Positions 18,675 through 28,156 of a stretch of 64,000 nucleotides of DNA are shown one piece after another. Each line of letters starts with the position of its first letter. Position 1 is the stretch's first letter. The DNA is from Planctomycetota bacterium (GTDB taxonomy: Bacteria > Planctomycetota > Planctomycetia > Pirellulales > Pirellulaceae), in contig JAPLNI010000058.1 of NCBI GenBank assembly GCA_026692865.1, positions 496,938 through 560,937 on the forward strand, written 5' to 3'. The notes under the pieces are model-generated. The model saw only the letters and a list, made by a program, of their open reading frames with translations, was not told where the DNA came from and ran no database searches. A program made the translations under genes and the position numbers.

Positions 18675-20585
18675 TTATTTTTGTTTCTTCGACAGCTTCT
18701 TCAAAGTAACCGTGTCGAACAGTCGACCTTCGAGATCGAAGCTCTTTAGTTCGAGTGTACTTCCGTTGACAGCAACAAATACGAAGTGGTGTCCACGGCG
18801 GACGTTATTTTGGAAATGAGGCCGAATCGGTCCAGCTTGTTCTAGCCCACCACCACCACCACCAGTAACCATGTAAACGGTTCCGGAGTCTTCCGCAACT
18901 TTACCATTGACAATTGGCCAAGTTCGTTCGTAGGAATGGATATGGCCATTCCAAACAACGTCCATTGCGTAACGATCAAACAATTTTGTCAAAGGTCGAA
19001 TACGCATGTCACCCCAGGTACTCTTGCCCCTCCAGAGATTACCGTAGTCATCTTCATCTGAGGAATACGACGGATGATGGTAGCTCACAAATTTCCAAGT
19101 CACATCGGAGGTTCCGTTCTTCTCGCGCTCTTGCAAGCTCTGTAACTGCTTTTCTAGCCACTGATACTGTTCGCTTTCTTCATCGACTTTTTTATTCGAA
19201 TCGAGCATGAAGAACATCGCGTTGCCATATTGGAACGAATAGTAATATTCGGGAGCAGGTAAATCCATGTAGCGATAATAAAAGTCAGCATTTCGCTCAT
19301 GATTTCCAAGCACTGGATAGAACGGTACGCGACAGAACAACGGATTCATGCTTGCAAAGAACTCGTTCACCCATTGGTTTTTTACCGGACCATCGTCAAC
19401 TAGATCGCCGGGTATTACAAGGAAATTTGGGCGGAGTGCCCAAGCAAACTCAGAAAGCTTTCCGTTCACAGCAGGGTTCCCTTGTGTGTCACCCATAACT
19501 GCAAAAGCGAAGGGGCTGCTTGCTAAGGACGCTGTTTGAAATGAGCACACTTCGCCTTTGATTGGGTCGTCGATACCTTCTTCTTCGACGATGACTTGAT
19601 AGTAGTAACCGGTTTCAGGTTTTAGATTTTCAAGTGAAGCGGTGTGAAGCAATCTATCTTGGCTAACGGCTACGACTGAGTCGGTGAACTTGCTTGTTTC
19701 ACCATACTTTACCGAAACCTTGGATGGTCGATTCAGCTCGCACATCACCTTGATACTTGTCTGCGTTGCAAACTGCAGATAAGGCTTAATCAGAAACTTG
19801 AACTCCTTCGAAGGATCAAGCTTTGCAGGAAGCGACACCCAATGCTTTTGGTGATCGAAATCATGAGCAATCCAAGCTGGCTTAGCAGCAAGATCGTAAA
19901 CAACAACTTGACCGATTCGGCCTGCAAGCGGAAACGATTCATTGGTGTCCAAGTAGGCGCCGATAGCCAACCTTGCTTCTTCAGGGTAGAGAATTTCGCC
20001 ACTCTGTTCGGATGATTCCCCATCAAGTTGTCCGTTCACCCACAGTTGCATGGTGGTCCCATCGTAGATCGCGCAGACGTGGTACCATTTGCCTAATTCA
20101 ATCGGTGTCTTGCCTGATAAATAGGTCATCTTCCCGTCGCCATCGTCGGCTCCCTTGGTCGAAAGTCCAAACGAAAATGAGTTCTTGTTGTAACCTAGTA
20201 CCCAGCCTTTTTCGAAGTTGCCATTATCTTGAAATGCGGAAATGACTCCACCATTGTCCAAGGTGGAATCAATACTTACCCAAGCAGAAATCGTGATTGC
20301 TGCAGTTGGGAGAATGGGCTGAATTTTTTTCCATTCTTCTTTGGATAAAAAGAACGATTCGTTTCCATCAAGTCGCATGCAGTTTAGCTTGCCAACCTTC
20401 TCAGGCTTTGCGGTTCCAATGATCTCCAAATCGGGACCAGCCTGGGACTTTAAAATTGCTCCGTCCAAAAAAGAAGCATCAAAAAGCCAAGATGCTCTCG
20501 GATCTGGACCCTCATGACCACGAGATGTCGAACCACATATCAGAGAGGTCACGACAATCAGAACCGCAGATATCAGCTTAGCCAT
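18675..20585 (-). CDS. Secreted LamG / purple-acid-phosphatase-like metallophosphoesterase
   Basis: A 636-residue exported protein with a signal peptide (AVLIVVTSLICGSTSRG). Residues about 30-240 form a LamG-like concanavalin fold (ITISAWVSID, GKWYHVCAIYDGTTMQLWVNG). A fibronectin-III-like segment typical of purple acid phosphatases follows (PYLQFATQTSIKVMCELN, LKPETGYYYQV). The C-terminal metallophosphoesterase has the ligand blocks GDTQGN, GDLVDDG, GNHE, SYHH and GHIHSYERT. It probably hydrolyses a phosphoester outside the cytoplasm; the LamG part may bind glycan. It lies 58 bp upstream of the phosphoesterase on the same strand. Confidence 0.88.
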   Translation of the reverse strand: MAKLISAVLIVVTSLICGSTSRGHEGPDPRASWLFDASFLDGAILKSQAGPDLEIIGTAKPEKVGKLNCMRLDGNESFFLSKEEWKKIQPILPTAAITISAWVSIDSTLDNGGVISAFQDNGNFEKGWVLGYNKNSFSFGLSTKGADDGDGKMTYLSGKTPIELGKWYHVCAIYDGTTMQLWVNGQLDGESSEQSGEILYPEEARLAIGAYLDTNESFPLAGRIGQVVVYDLAAKPAWIAHDFDHQKHWVSLPAKLDPSKEFKFLIKPYLQFATQTSIKVMCELNRPSKVSVKYGETSKFTDSVVAVSQDRLLHTASLENLKPETGYYYQVIVEEEGIDDPIKGEVCSFQTASLASSPFAFAVMGDTQGNPAVNGKLSEFAWALRPNFLVIPGDLVDDGPVKNQWVNEFFASMNPLFCRVPFYPVLGNHERNADFYYRYMDLPAPEYYYSFQYGNAMFFMLDSNKKVDEESEQYQWLEKQLQSLQEREKNGTSDVTWKFVSYHHPSYSSDEDDYGNLWRGKSTWGDMRIRPLTKLFDRYAMDVVWNGHIHSYERTWPIVNGKVAEDSGTVYMVTGGGGGGLEQAGPIRPHFQNNVRRGHHFVFVAVNGSTLELKSFDLEGRLFDTVTLKKLSKKQK

Positions 20586-20609
20586 TTCCGTAATTTCTTT
20601 CAGTCGGAT

Positions 20610-21701
20610 TTACTCAGGCACTGTAACTATTTGGCCGCTATTTCTTGATCCAAGTCGGCTATAGATAACGTTATCGATATTCTCATCTAAGTACCGAACG
20701 GACCCGTCACAGAACGCGAAGTTGGCTCCCCCGCGGTGCTTGCTTCCGAAGCTAAGTTCGTACTCAGCAAAGGCAGCTGTCCCCGCAGCAACAGGACGTA
20801 GATTCATCGGAACACCGGTTGATCCCAGGTGCTCGGACATGTCACCCTGGCCTGTCGTGTCTACATCGTCGCTTCCAAAGGGCCAGTGATCTTTCCTACC
20901 GAAATTTGAGGCACTATTTTCTCGAGTAATGCCCATTAATGCAACGACGTTCGTATCTGGTTCGCATTCTCCGATAGCGATTGTGTTGGAGGTTCCATCA
21001 GTAATAGATGCGAGGGTAGCTCCGGTAAATCCGTCAGATTGGGAGTTACGTCTAATTCGTTGGTGGTTGATTCTTTGAATAAACACGCCGTCCAAATCAC
21101 TAATCACTTCGACGTTCCCGATCGAGCCCGAAGGAGTCTTGACGTTCTGAGGTCTACGGTCGTCTTTGAGTACACCGGAAACACAACCCAAATAGTTAAT
21201 CGGAGTTCGTCTTTGGATGATCCAGTTGTCGCCAGAGATGTCAGCCGCCTCTGCAGGAAAAATGGAGGACGGACATCGGAACGAAGGAACTTTTTGCTCC
21301 ATAACCCAGATGTTTCTAAAGAAAGCAAACGCTGGATTGGTGCGAGCGGTATTTCCAGGAATGCCTGGAACAGTGAGTCCCCATTGATAGTTGCCATTAC
21401 TGTCCTCTTGAAATGTAAGAACTTGGTAGAGGCTGTCCTGCTCCATTTGAGGCAAGATAAGCGAGGTCCATGCAGTACCCACGCCAAACTCAGCTCCCAT
21501 CGGAAGGCCCTTGTACGAGCCTTCAAAATTGAGCGTAGCCAACATTATATTTCTAACGTTGTTTTGGCACTGAGACCTTCGAGCGGCTTCACGGGCAGCT
21601 TGCACCGCTGGTAAAAGCAATCCAGCTAGAACCCCGATGATAGCAATCACAACTAACAACTCAACAAGAGTAAATGCGAGTCTTCTTTTCTTAACTTCCA
21701 T
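20610..21701 (-). CDS. DUF1559 prepilin-like protein
   Basis: A 363-residue protein with a type IV pseudopilin N-terminus: KKRRLAFTLVELLVVIAIIG, a prepilin peptidase site before the Phe, and a hydrophobic helix that would drive membrane insertion. It then has the planctomycete DUF1559 body, with AREAARRSQCQNN after the helix and the hallmark FAFCDGSVRYLDENID near the end. Members are found in many copies in planctomycete genomes; their role is unclear. AAGGA lies 11 nt before ATG 21701. The next gene downstream on the same strand is the secreted metallophosphoesterase, 24 nt away, and a small lipoprotein gene precedes it. Confidence 0.93.
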   Translation of the reverse strand: MEVKKRRLAFTLVELLVVIAIIGVLAGLLLPAVQAAREAARRSQCQNNVRNIMLATLNFEGSYKGLPMGAEFGVGTAWTSLILPQMEQDSLYQVLTFQEDSNGNYQWGLTVPGIPGNTARTNPAFAFFRNIWVMEQKVPSFRCPSSIFPAEAADISGDNWIIQRRTPINYLGCVSGVLKDDRRPQNVKTPSGSIGNVEVISDLDGVFIQRINHQRIRRNSQSDGFTGATLASITDGTSNTIAIGECEPDTNVVALMGITRENSASNFGRKDHWPFGSDDVDTTGQGDMSEHLGSTGVPMNLRPVAAGTAAFAEYELSFGSKHRGGANFAFCDGSVRYLDENIDNVIYSRLGSRNSGQIVTVPE

Positions 21702-21728
21702 AGTAAAAATGATCCTTTTAAAGAAAAA

Positions 21729-22175
21729 CTACTTCGAGGTAATATTGAATGAAAAAATGTTTTCACCGTCTTTCACAACGGCCTTCTCTGTTGATAAGCT
21801 GGGCTCTTCATAAGAGGCAGGAAATAGATTCTTGACGCCACCTTCCACTTCGCTCGGCTTCGATTCTGCGGGAACAGGATTCCCGTTTGCATCAGTCCAA
21901 GCAACGAACGTGACCTTGTATTTCCCTGGCCAAATTCCTTTATCACCTTGGGGATGTTGTATCTCAAAGCGACCTTCCGGATCGGTGATCCCAAATCCAA
22001 AGCCATGTATGTCTGGATTGAATGATTCTGCGTCTGGAAAGAAGCCAACCTTGCAATTTGGCACCGGCTTTCCGTCAAGCGTTACCTTGCCGCTGACTGC
22101 CAACATCGGGGGCTTACCGCAGCCAATGGCGGTTACGCATAACACAGCAAACAAAATTAAACTACGGACAAACAT
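21729..22175 (-). CDS. Small carboxypeptidase-regulatory-like lipoprotein
   Basis: A 148-residue predicted lipoprotein. I start it at ATG 22175, immediately before the hydrophobic signal (MFVRSLILFAVLCVTAIGCG) whose AIGC is a lipobox; the frame is open 16 codons further upstream without signal character. After the lipid-anchored Cys comes VSGKVTLDGKPVPNCKVGFFP, the opening of a transthyretin-like regulatory fold common in planctomycete lipoproteins. It is followed 27 nt later by the DUF1559 gene. This lipoprotein plus DUF1559 arrangement recurs in planctomycetes, so the two probably work together at the envelope. Confidence 0.85.
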   Translation of the reverse strand: MFVRSLILFAVLCVTAIGCGKPPMLAVSGKVTLDGKPVPNCKVGFFPDAESFNPDIHGFGFGITDPEGRFEIQHPQGDKGIWPGKYKVTFVAWTDANGNPVPAESKPSEVEGGVKNLFPASYEEPSLSTEKAVVKDGENIFSFNITSK

Positions 22176-22357
22176 GAACGCCTCTGACCACGGTCGGGAT
22201 AGTCTATTAAGAACGGGCGACATTATTGTGGTACAAGATGTAGATCTAGCGCAGGAACGGTTAACTTTTGTTTAAGAAATGGGTGTGATTTAAATGATTG
22301 AGTCAGGCTTGTTTGCTATGAGGTGGTAGTTTAAGAGGCCTGCGCAAAGGTTACGGT

Positions 22358-23368
22358 TTAAGCCAGATCGAATCGAACCCCCGCAGTTTGTGCAATGAGA
22401 CGAGGGTCGCCAGAAGTTATGGTTAAGAGTCTTCCTTCCAACGCTTCGAAACATCGCTGAAGCGTTTCGTATTCGAGTCGTTGCATGGCTTCTTCTGTGT
22501 AGAACGTCAGATGCGGCCAAAGAATTACGTTATCCATCGAGTACAAGTCCGAAAGGCGATGCCCGAGCTTTCTCAATGGTTCGTCTTCATAAACGTCCAG
22601 TGCGGCTCCTGCTAGACGTTTTTCACACAGTGCACAAAGCAACGCATCTTCATCGATGAGTTCTCCACGCGAGACATTGACAAGGTACGCAGTTTGCTTC
22701 ATGCAACGCAATTCCTTATCTCCTAGTATTTTGCGAGTCTGTTCGTTAAGGACGCAATGCAACGAAACAAAATCGCATTGCTCAAGCATCGCCGTCAGAT
22801 CGGTGTAGCGTTCTGCGGGCATATCAACGACATGCGGGTCAAATCCCAAGACCTGCATTCTGAAGGCACTTGCCATTCTTGCCATGCTCCGGCCAATGCG
22901 CCCGACTCCAATCAATCCTAGCGTTTTCCCTGCTAAATCGTTGGCTATCCAGCGATTCTCCGGCCAAACCCAGCCGTCTGTTTGCATGGCATGATGAATA
23001 AGCTTGAAACGCTTCGCCAAAGCCATCATCAGTACGAAAGCTCCTTCTGCTACAGTCTCTTCGGCATATCCTGGAACATTAGCGACTGGGATGGAACGCT
23101 CGCGAGCCGCATCAATGTCAATCGCATCAATTCCGACTCCGTACTTCACAATTGCCTTTAAATTAGACGCGCCTTCAATAACCTTTCGGGTGATCTTGGC
23201 ATAACACGTGAGCAATAGATCAGCATCAGCAATCGCGAGAATCAATTCTTCTTCGGATACATCCCCTGCAAGCAAGACCAGCTCTACACCTGACTCTCGC
23301 AATCGGCGATCGACTCCCGGTAACTCCAATTCTCGATCTGTACGAACGACCTTCCAAGCCTTTGTCAT
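22358..23368 (-). CDS. D-isomer-specific 2-hydroxyacid dehydrogenase
   Basis: A 336-residue NAD(H)-dependent oxidoreductase of the D-3-phosphoglycerate dehydrogenase/CtBP family. The Rossmann motif is LGLIGVGRIGRSMARMA. The catalytic Arg lies in VNVSRGELIDEDAL, the Glu in VYEDEPL, and the His in the LWPHLTFYTEEA segment, where canonical family members have PHxA. ATG 23368 starts with TKAWKVVRTD. The substrate cannot be determined; the position beside a TIGR03032 gene and sulfatases hints at sugar-acid metabolism, but this is only context. Confidence 0.9.
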   Translation of the reverse strand: MTKAWKVVRTDRELELPGVDRRLRESGVELVLLAGDVSEEELILAIADADLLLTCYAKITRKVIEGASNLKAIVKYGVGIDAIDIDAARERSIPVANVPGYAEETVAEGAFVLMMALAKRFKLIHHAMQTDGWVWPENRWIANDLAGKTLGLIGVGRIGRSMARMASAFRMQVLGFDPHVVDMPAERYTDLTAMLEQCDFVSLHCVLNEQTRKILGDKELRCMKQTAYLVNVSRGELIDEDALLCALCEKRLAGAALDVYEDEPLRKLGHRLSDLYSMDNVILWPHLTFYTEEAMQRLEYETLQRCFEALEGRLLTITSGDPRLIAQTAGVRFDLA

Positions 23369-23506
23369 CGATGAGTTCCGTTAAGTTTTGAAGAAGGTTA
23401 CGAGCGTGTTGCTATGGCAAGCAACATCGCACGTACCATACGCCATCGTAATGATGTTCTCAAGGACTCAATGTCGGACTTTGTAAAGCGATTGTTAAGA
23501 GTTGAT

Positions 23507-24556
23507 CTACTGGATCTCGCTCGCGCCAATTCTGAGAACACGACGGATCTCATCAGTCTTAAAGCCAAGAGCTTGGGGGCGAACGACACCAGCTAGGCTT
23601 ACCACGTCATACAACTCGGTAACGACCCCGTCGATACGAAGCCAATGAACAATGTCTCCAGTTTTAAGATCGATCACATGGAGTCCGCAGCGCGGCTCAG
23701 CATCGTGAGTGACAAGATTGTTGTCGAGTTCTAAACCGGAGAATGTTTTGTTCTCGCGTGATTTTGAAAGTCCAACAATCGCGTAATCGCCATGGAAAGA
23801 AAGTCCCCGAAGATATCCTGGGCAGAATGCGACTCGTTCAAACTTTCCAGTTGCACGATCAATGAAGCCAAAGTGCCCTGAGCCCGAATTCAATAGCCAC
23901 AATTTGTCTCGATAGACGCGAGGCGAATGAGGCATCGAGAGCCCAGTCGCAATAATTTCATTTGACTGGATGTCGATCACGCAACCTCCGTCGTGACGGC
24001 GATCTCTCCATCCATCGGCAACATCTGATTGGCTAACTGCGGTTACGTACTTTGCTTTGCCGTCTTCCAACGCGAGCCCGTTGAGATGGCAACGATCTTC
24101 GGCTGCTAATTTACTTATAAACGGAGGCTTCCATAGCGGCACGAAGCTGTGTGTATCGCTAATTGTCGCTACGCAACCAAATAAAGTGTTTACAAACACA
24201 ACACGCCCACTGTCTTCAACCGCTACATCATGAATATCGAGATCGCCAGTTGTGTATCCGACCTGCGGGACGTAAAGCCGATCAAAGCCGTTTGCTGATT
24301 GTCCGGGATCAAGGACATTTTCAAATCGCCATAACTGATACAGCGACGACATCCATACCGTCTGCCCATTGCTCCACAGTCCAAGGCAACGATTGAAGGT
24401 GCGTTCAAAGACCGACAGTCGACCATCGGGTTGTAGGCCTAGCAAGAATAGTTTTCCAGCTTGATAAGTTGTAAAACCCAAACTCAGCTTTTGCTCGAGC
24501 ATCCAGTTTGTGAATTGACGTGACGCATTGATCTCGAGTGCGGGGGCTGTTGACAT
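23507..24556 (-). CDS. TIGR03032 / DUF4915 family protein
   Basis: A 349-residue protein matching the uncharacterised TIGR03032 family, recognised from its start (FTNWMLEQKLSLGFTTYQAGKL), the early LFLLGLQPDGRLSVFERTFN and the later SMPHSPRVYRDKLWLLNSGSG. The sequence reads as a beta-propeller of six or so blades. Family members are often found near TPR or sulfotransferase genes, but none is directly adjacent here. No signal peptide is visible, so it is probably cytosolic. The 2-hydroxyacid dehydrogenase lies 138 bp downstream on the same strand. No function is known. Confidence 0.85.
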   Translation of the reverse strand: MSTAPALEINASRQFTNWMLEQKLSLGFTTYQAGKLFLLGLQPDGRLSVFERTFNRCLGLWSNGQTVWMSSLYQLWRFENVLDPGQSANGFDRLYVPQVGYTTGDLDIHDVAVEDSGRVVFVNTLFGCVATISDTHSFVPLWKPPFISKLAAEDRCHLNGLALEDGKAKYVTAVSQSDVADGWRDRRHDGGCVIDIQSNEIIATGLSMPHSPRVYRDKLWLLNSGSGHFGFIDRATGKFERVAFCPGYLRGLSFHGDYAIVGLSKSRENKTFSGLELDNNLVTHDAEPRCGLHVIDLKTGDIVHWLRIDGVVTELYDVVSLAGVVRPQALGFKTDEIRRVLRIGASEIQ

Positions 24557-24717
24557 ATTGGGTAATAAACTTTTACTTCGGAGAAAACGAGTCTACTTAT
24601 AAGCTAATTTGCAAACGTCAATTCTCATAATCGGAAAAAACCAGATTGTTACAATAATGTCACAAGGCGTTATCGAGTAAGACACAAATTCGTTCGAAAT
24701 CGGATCGAATTCCATAG

Positions 24718-26274
24718 TCATTCTAGTACTGGCGGAAGCGTGTCTACCAATTTTGCATTGGTTCGCCGAAGCTCAGCAAGCGCAGATGCGCGCAGCCTCT
24801 GGAGAAGCTCCAGTTGCATAGGCTCATGAGCGATGTTTTTCAGTTCTTCAGGATCTAAGGTGAGATCGTAAAGCTCTTCTGGCTCATTTTGCTGGAGCGT
24901 TCGAATGTATTTGTAGTTTTTCTCCGCTACCAAAACATACCAAGGTATGCCCGTTTTATGTTGGTTCCCAGGTGGAGGTGGGACATGATCACAGTCTGCA
25001 CCAAACTTATCGGCGGTAAATGGAAGCATCGTTGTGTGTGGCCAAACGGTATCTGGATTTTTCAACAAGGGTGTTAGGTCGTGACCGTGCATTACCCATG
25101 GTAGCTGCATGTCGGCGAACGCGAAAATCGTTGGAGGCAGATCTACGCCTCCGACTGGTGTTCGACATACTTTGCCTTCCGGAATTGTACCTGGCATAGA
25201 AATGATCAAGGGCGATCGAATGTTGGCATCATAGGGTGCAAGTTTAGCTCGAAAGCCATGTTGTCCCCAAGCGTATCCTTGATCCGAAGTAAAGATGACG
25301 AGCGTGTTCTCAAGTTGGCCCGTTTCCTCAAGCTTTGCTAGAACTCGACCGACGCCTTCATCTAGCGCACGAACAGCTTGATGATATTGCCGTGACCAAG
25401 AGTCAAGCGAGCGGCCTTTATCACGCATTGGATCGTCGCCAACTTCGCTGCCGATAGCTTTATCGCTCAAGACAGGCTCACGGTTGGCTCCTTTTTCCCA
25501 GGCGGCAATCTTTTGCATGTAAGAAGGTTTTCCTGGTCGCGGTGGGTAGATGTCTTTTGGAGTGTCGACTGTCGCGTGAGCGTAATCATTCAAGTGGCGA
25601 TCTGCAGGTGTGTACGGTGCGTGGACACCGCCATAGCACAGCCAAAGATACCAAGGTTTCGTGCGATCGCGGTTCTTGCCTTGAATGTAATCGACCGCCC
25701 ACTGCGTGTAGTTATCGGTCGAATACCCAGGCGTTAACTTCGGCGGTCCTCCATCAATTGAAACAAGTTGATCGTGGTAATAGTTTGGTGAATTTGCTGG
25801 GTATTTGGGACGATTCCAAACCATTTGATGATCCCAATCACGGCCGAAACCTGAATCGCGACCAGAATGCCATTTTCCCATATGAGCCGTATGATACCCG
25901 TGCTTGCGAAATACAGCGGGCCAGAATGGCGACTCTTTTGGATCGTACTCGCTACCAGGATACTCTCCTTCCATACGCATTGTCTTGACACCGTATTGAT
26001 GTAATCCCGTCAACATCGTTGTTCTTGAAGGCATGCACCAAGTTCCAATGTAAGCATGAGTAAATCTCACGCCACGCTTGGCAAGTCGATCGATGTTTGG
26101 CGTTCGTGCCCATGACTCCGCATGTTCGTAACAGGAGATCGTTCGATATGAATGGTCATCCGTGTAGATAAATAAAATGTTCGGCTGTGTTGCGTAACAC
26201 ATCGACGTAGATTCAAATTGGTCGGGTTGGAGCAAATACAATAGGAGGATTGCCGCCGTGACGATCTGTTTCAT
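24718..26274 (-). CDS. Secreted type I sulfatase
   Basis: A 518-residue sulfatase exported by a signal peptide (AAILLLYLLQP). It hydrolyses a sulfate ester using formylglycine made from Cys80 in CMPSRTTMLTG, the CxPSR signature. Asp39 and Asp40 (IYTDDH) are calcium ligands, and KWHSGR and IFTSDQGYAWGQHG complete the active site. A formylglycine-generating enzyme is needed but not encoded here. It sits 41 bp downstream of a second sulfatase on the same strand. Planctomycetes use such enzymes on sulfated algal polysaccharides; the precise substrate is unknown. Confidence 0.95.
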   Translation of the reverse strand: MKQIVTAAILLLYLLQPDQFESTSMCYATQPNILFIYTDDHSYRTISCYEHAESWARTPNIDRLAKRGVRFTHAYIGTWCMPSRTTMLTGLHQYGVKTMRMEGEYPGSEYDPKESPFWPAVFRKHGYHTAHMGKWHSGRDSGFGRDWDHQMVWNRPKYPANSPNYYHDQLVSIDGGPPKLTPGYSTDNYTQWAVDYIQGKNRDRTKPWYLWLCYGGVHAPYTPADRHLNDYAHATVDTPKDIYPPRPGKPSYMQKIAAWEKGANREPVLSDKAIGSEVGDDPMRDKGRSLDSWSRQYHQAVRALDEGVGRVLAKLEETGQLENTLVIFTSDQGYAWGQHGFRAKLAPYDANIRSPLIISMPGTIPEGKVCRTPVGGVDLPPTIFAFADMQLPWVMHGHDLTPLLKNPDTVWPHTTMLPFTADKFGADCDHVPPPPGNQHKTGIPWYVLVAEKNYKYIRTLQQNEPEELYDLTLDPEELKNIAHEPMQLELLQRLRASALAELRRTNAKLVDTLPPVLE

Positions 26275-26315
26275 GGTGGATGCGTTGCTTGTGGAGTTTA
26301 TTTGACGAGGAGGTG

Positions 26316-27857
26316 TTACTCAGGAATGGAATCACCGCGACGAATCACTTTGCCTTCCCAAATGGCTTCGTCGGTTGCTTTATCGTAAGTAAGTACACGA
26401 CTTGCACTGTTTGGAGCTGGAGGTAAGTCAATCTTAGGAAGCCACTTTTTATGTTCGGCTACCACGGTAGCCATCTCTGGTTTCGTAACGATGTTGTGCC
26501 ACTCATTGGGGTCGCTCATCATGTCATAGAGTTCTTCGCTACCGTCAGCATAACGAATATAGCGATAACCTTCGCTTCGGATGCCATGGTTGCCTTGATT
26601 GTGGCTTGTGATTGCAGGACGCTCTCGCTTTAGATTTGCATCGCGAAGCTGCGGTACTAGGCTCAGTCCTTCCAAGTCATCTCGAGCGGTAAGGTTTGCG
26701 AGTTCGACGAGTGTCGGATACACATCTAGCAACTCAGCCGGTTGCGTGCAACGTTGTCCGGATGTGATACCAGGGCCCGCGAAGATAAGTGGTACTCGCG
26801 TGCCATTGTCCCAAAGCGTGTTCTTTCCGGTAATCGCCTTTTCGCCGAGATGCCAACCATGATCTCCCCAGACAACTACGATTGTGTTTTCGGATTGTCC
26901 AGATTCTTCTAACGCTGCGAGGAGTCTACCAATTTGCGCGTCGACGAAGCTTGTGGATGCGAGATAGCTCCGGACAAGATTGCGCCATTGCTGATTGTCT
27001 CGGACCCATTTCAATCTAGGTTCTGGTAGTTCCCAGTGAATGTACCAAGAGAAATGCGGCGTATCGTCTCGATCCCCTTCGAGAATGATCGGAAGAACAC
27101 TATCGTCGTCAGGATAAAGATCGAACCACTTTTGCGTTGTGTAGCAAGGGACGTGCGGCAAGAAGAATCCTGCTGCAATGAAAAACGGCTGATCTTTGGG
27201 AGCTTGCTTTATCTGATCGATGGTCCACGACGCGACTTGATAGTCCCCCTTCTGTGTGTCGTCGTTGTCAAGCGGCCAAACGCCCCAGTCCATCAACGGA
27301 TTGTTTCCCATCGGCGTTGCCGGAATCAACTTTTGCGGAGGCCTCGATCCCACGCCACCGTAGGGAGCCGTTACCTGGAACTCAGGAGCGAGCGACTCTC
27401 CCTGAATCTCAGCCTTGCTAGAAGCCTTGTTCTTGTTTAGCTTCGCCTTAGCGCCGCCACCGCCCGTTCCACCGTGGTAGATCTTCCCGGTTGCTGAAGT
27501 TCGATATCCATGGGCTGCGAAGTGTTGCGGTAATGCGACGCGGTCCTTCCATTCCGGTAATGTGCGGAACCAGGGAGCAAGACCATAAATGCCAGTTGTC
27601 GTAGGGCGCAATCCGATCAGCAGGCTCGTTCGCGATGGATTGCATAGCGGTGCATTGCAGTGCGCATTCAAGAACGAAGTCCCGCGCTGCGCCAGGCTAT
27701 CCAAGTTGGGAGTCTTCGCCAAAGGATGGCCGCCCATATGACCGATCCAATCGTTCTGGTCATCGATTGCGATAAACAAAACATTCGGACGATCCGCGGA
27801 GTAGGAAAACGTACTTAAAAGTAGAGTGACCACGCTTAAATGAACGAGAGTTTTCAT
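26316..27857 (-). CDS. Secreted type I sulfatase, iduronate-2-sulfatase-like
   Basis: A 513-residue sulfatase. I start it at ATG 27857 (MKTLVHLSVV), directly before the signal peptide, with GGTGG 8 nt upstream; the frame extends five codons further. Formylglycine Cys72 lies in LCNPSRTSLLIG, Asp32 and Asp33 in IAIDDQND, with GKIYHGG and VWGDHGWHLGEKA downstream. The layout resembles iduronate-2-sulfatases and related sulfatases. It forms a tandem pair with the next sulfatase. A long Lys/Ala-rich insert (AKAKLNKNKASSKAE) is unusual and probably a surface loop. Confidence 0.93.
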   Translation of the reverse strand: MKTLVHLSVVTLLLSTFSYSADRPNVLFIAIDDQNDWIGHMGGHPLAKTPNLDSLAQRGTSFLNAHCNAPLCNPSRTSLLIGLRPTTTGIYGLAPWFRTLPEWKDRVALPQHFAAHGYRTSATGKIYHGGTGGGGAKAKLNKNKASSKAEIQGESLAPEFQVTAPYGGVGSRPPQKLIPATPMGNNPLMDWGVWPLDNDDTQKGDYQVASWTIDQIKQAPKDQPFFIAAGFFLPHVPCYTTQKWFDLYPDDDSVLPIILEGDRDDTPHFSWYIHWELPEPRLKWVRDNQQWRNLVRSYLASTSFVDAQIGRLLAALEESGQSENTIVVVWGDHGWHLGEKAITGKNTLWDNGTRVPLIFAGPGITSGQRCTQPAELLDVYPTLVELANLTARDDLEGLSLVPQLRDANLKRERPAITSHNQGNHGIRSEGYRYIRYADGSEELYDMMSDPNEWHNIVTKPEMATVVAEHKKWLPKIDLPPAPNSASRVLTYDKATDEAIWEGKVIRRGDSIPE

Positions 27858-28156
27858 TTTGTATTCCACCAAACTAAAGAAACCAGATGAATGAATTTCA
27901 ACAACTTACAGATTATCAGGAAACGCGAATCCAAGTGTTAGGGACTTTCGATTTCTGCGATGCAGTTCTTTGTCCGAATGATACTCACTGTCCTTGCCAT
28001 TGGTGAGTGTAAAACCTCGCAGGTTCGAAACGAACGGTCTGGAGCCTGATGGACGGTAGATGTGGAAGGTTGGTAGACTAGCGTGATTATGTCGGATACG
28101 CGGTACGATTTGGCGGATCTGAGTTGCTTTCCAGTTCAACGAATAGTGGTTGTCCT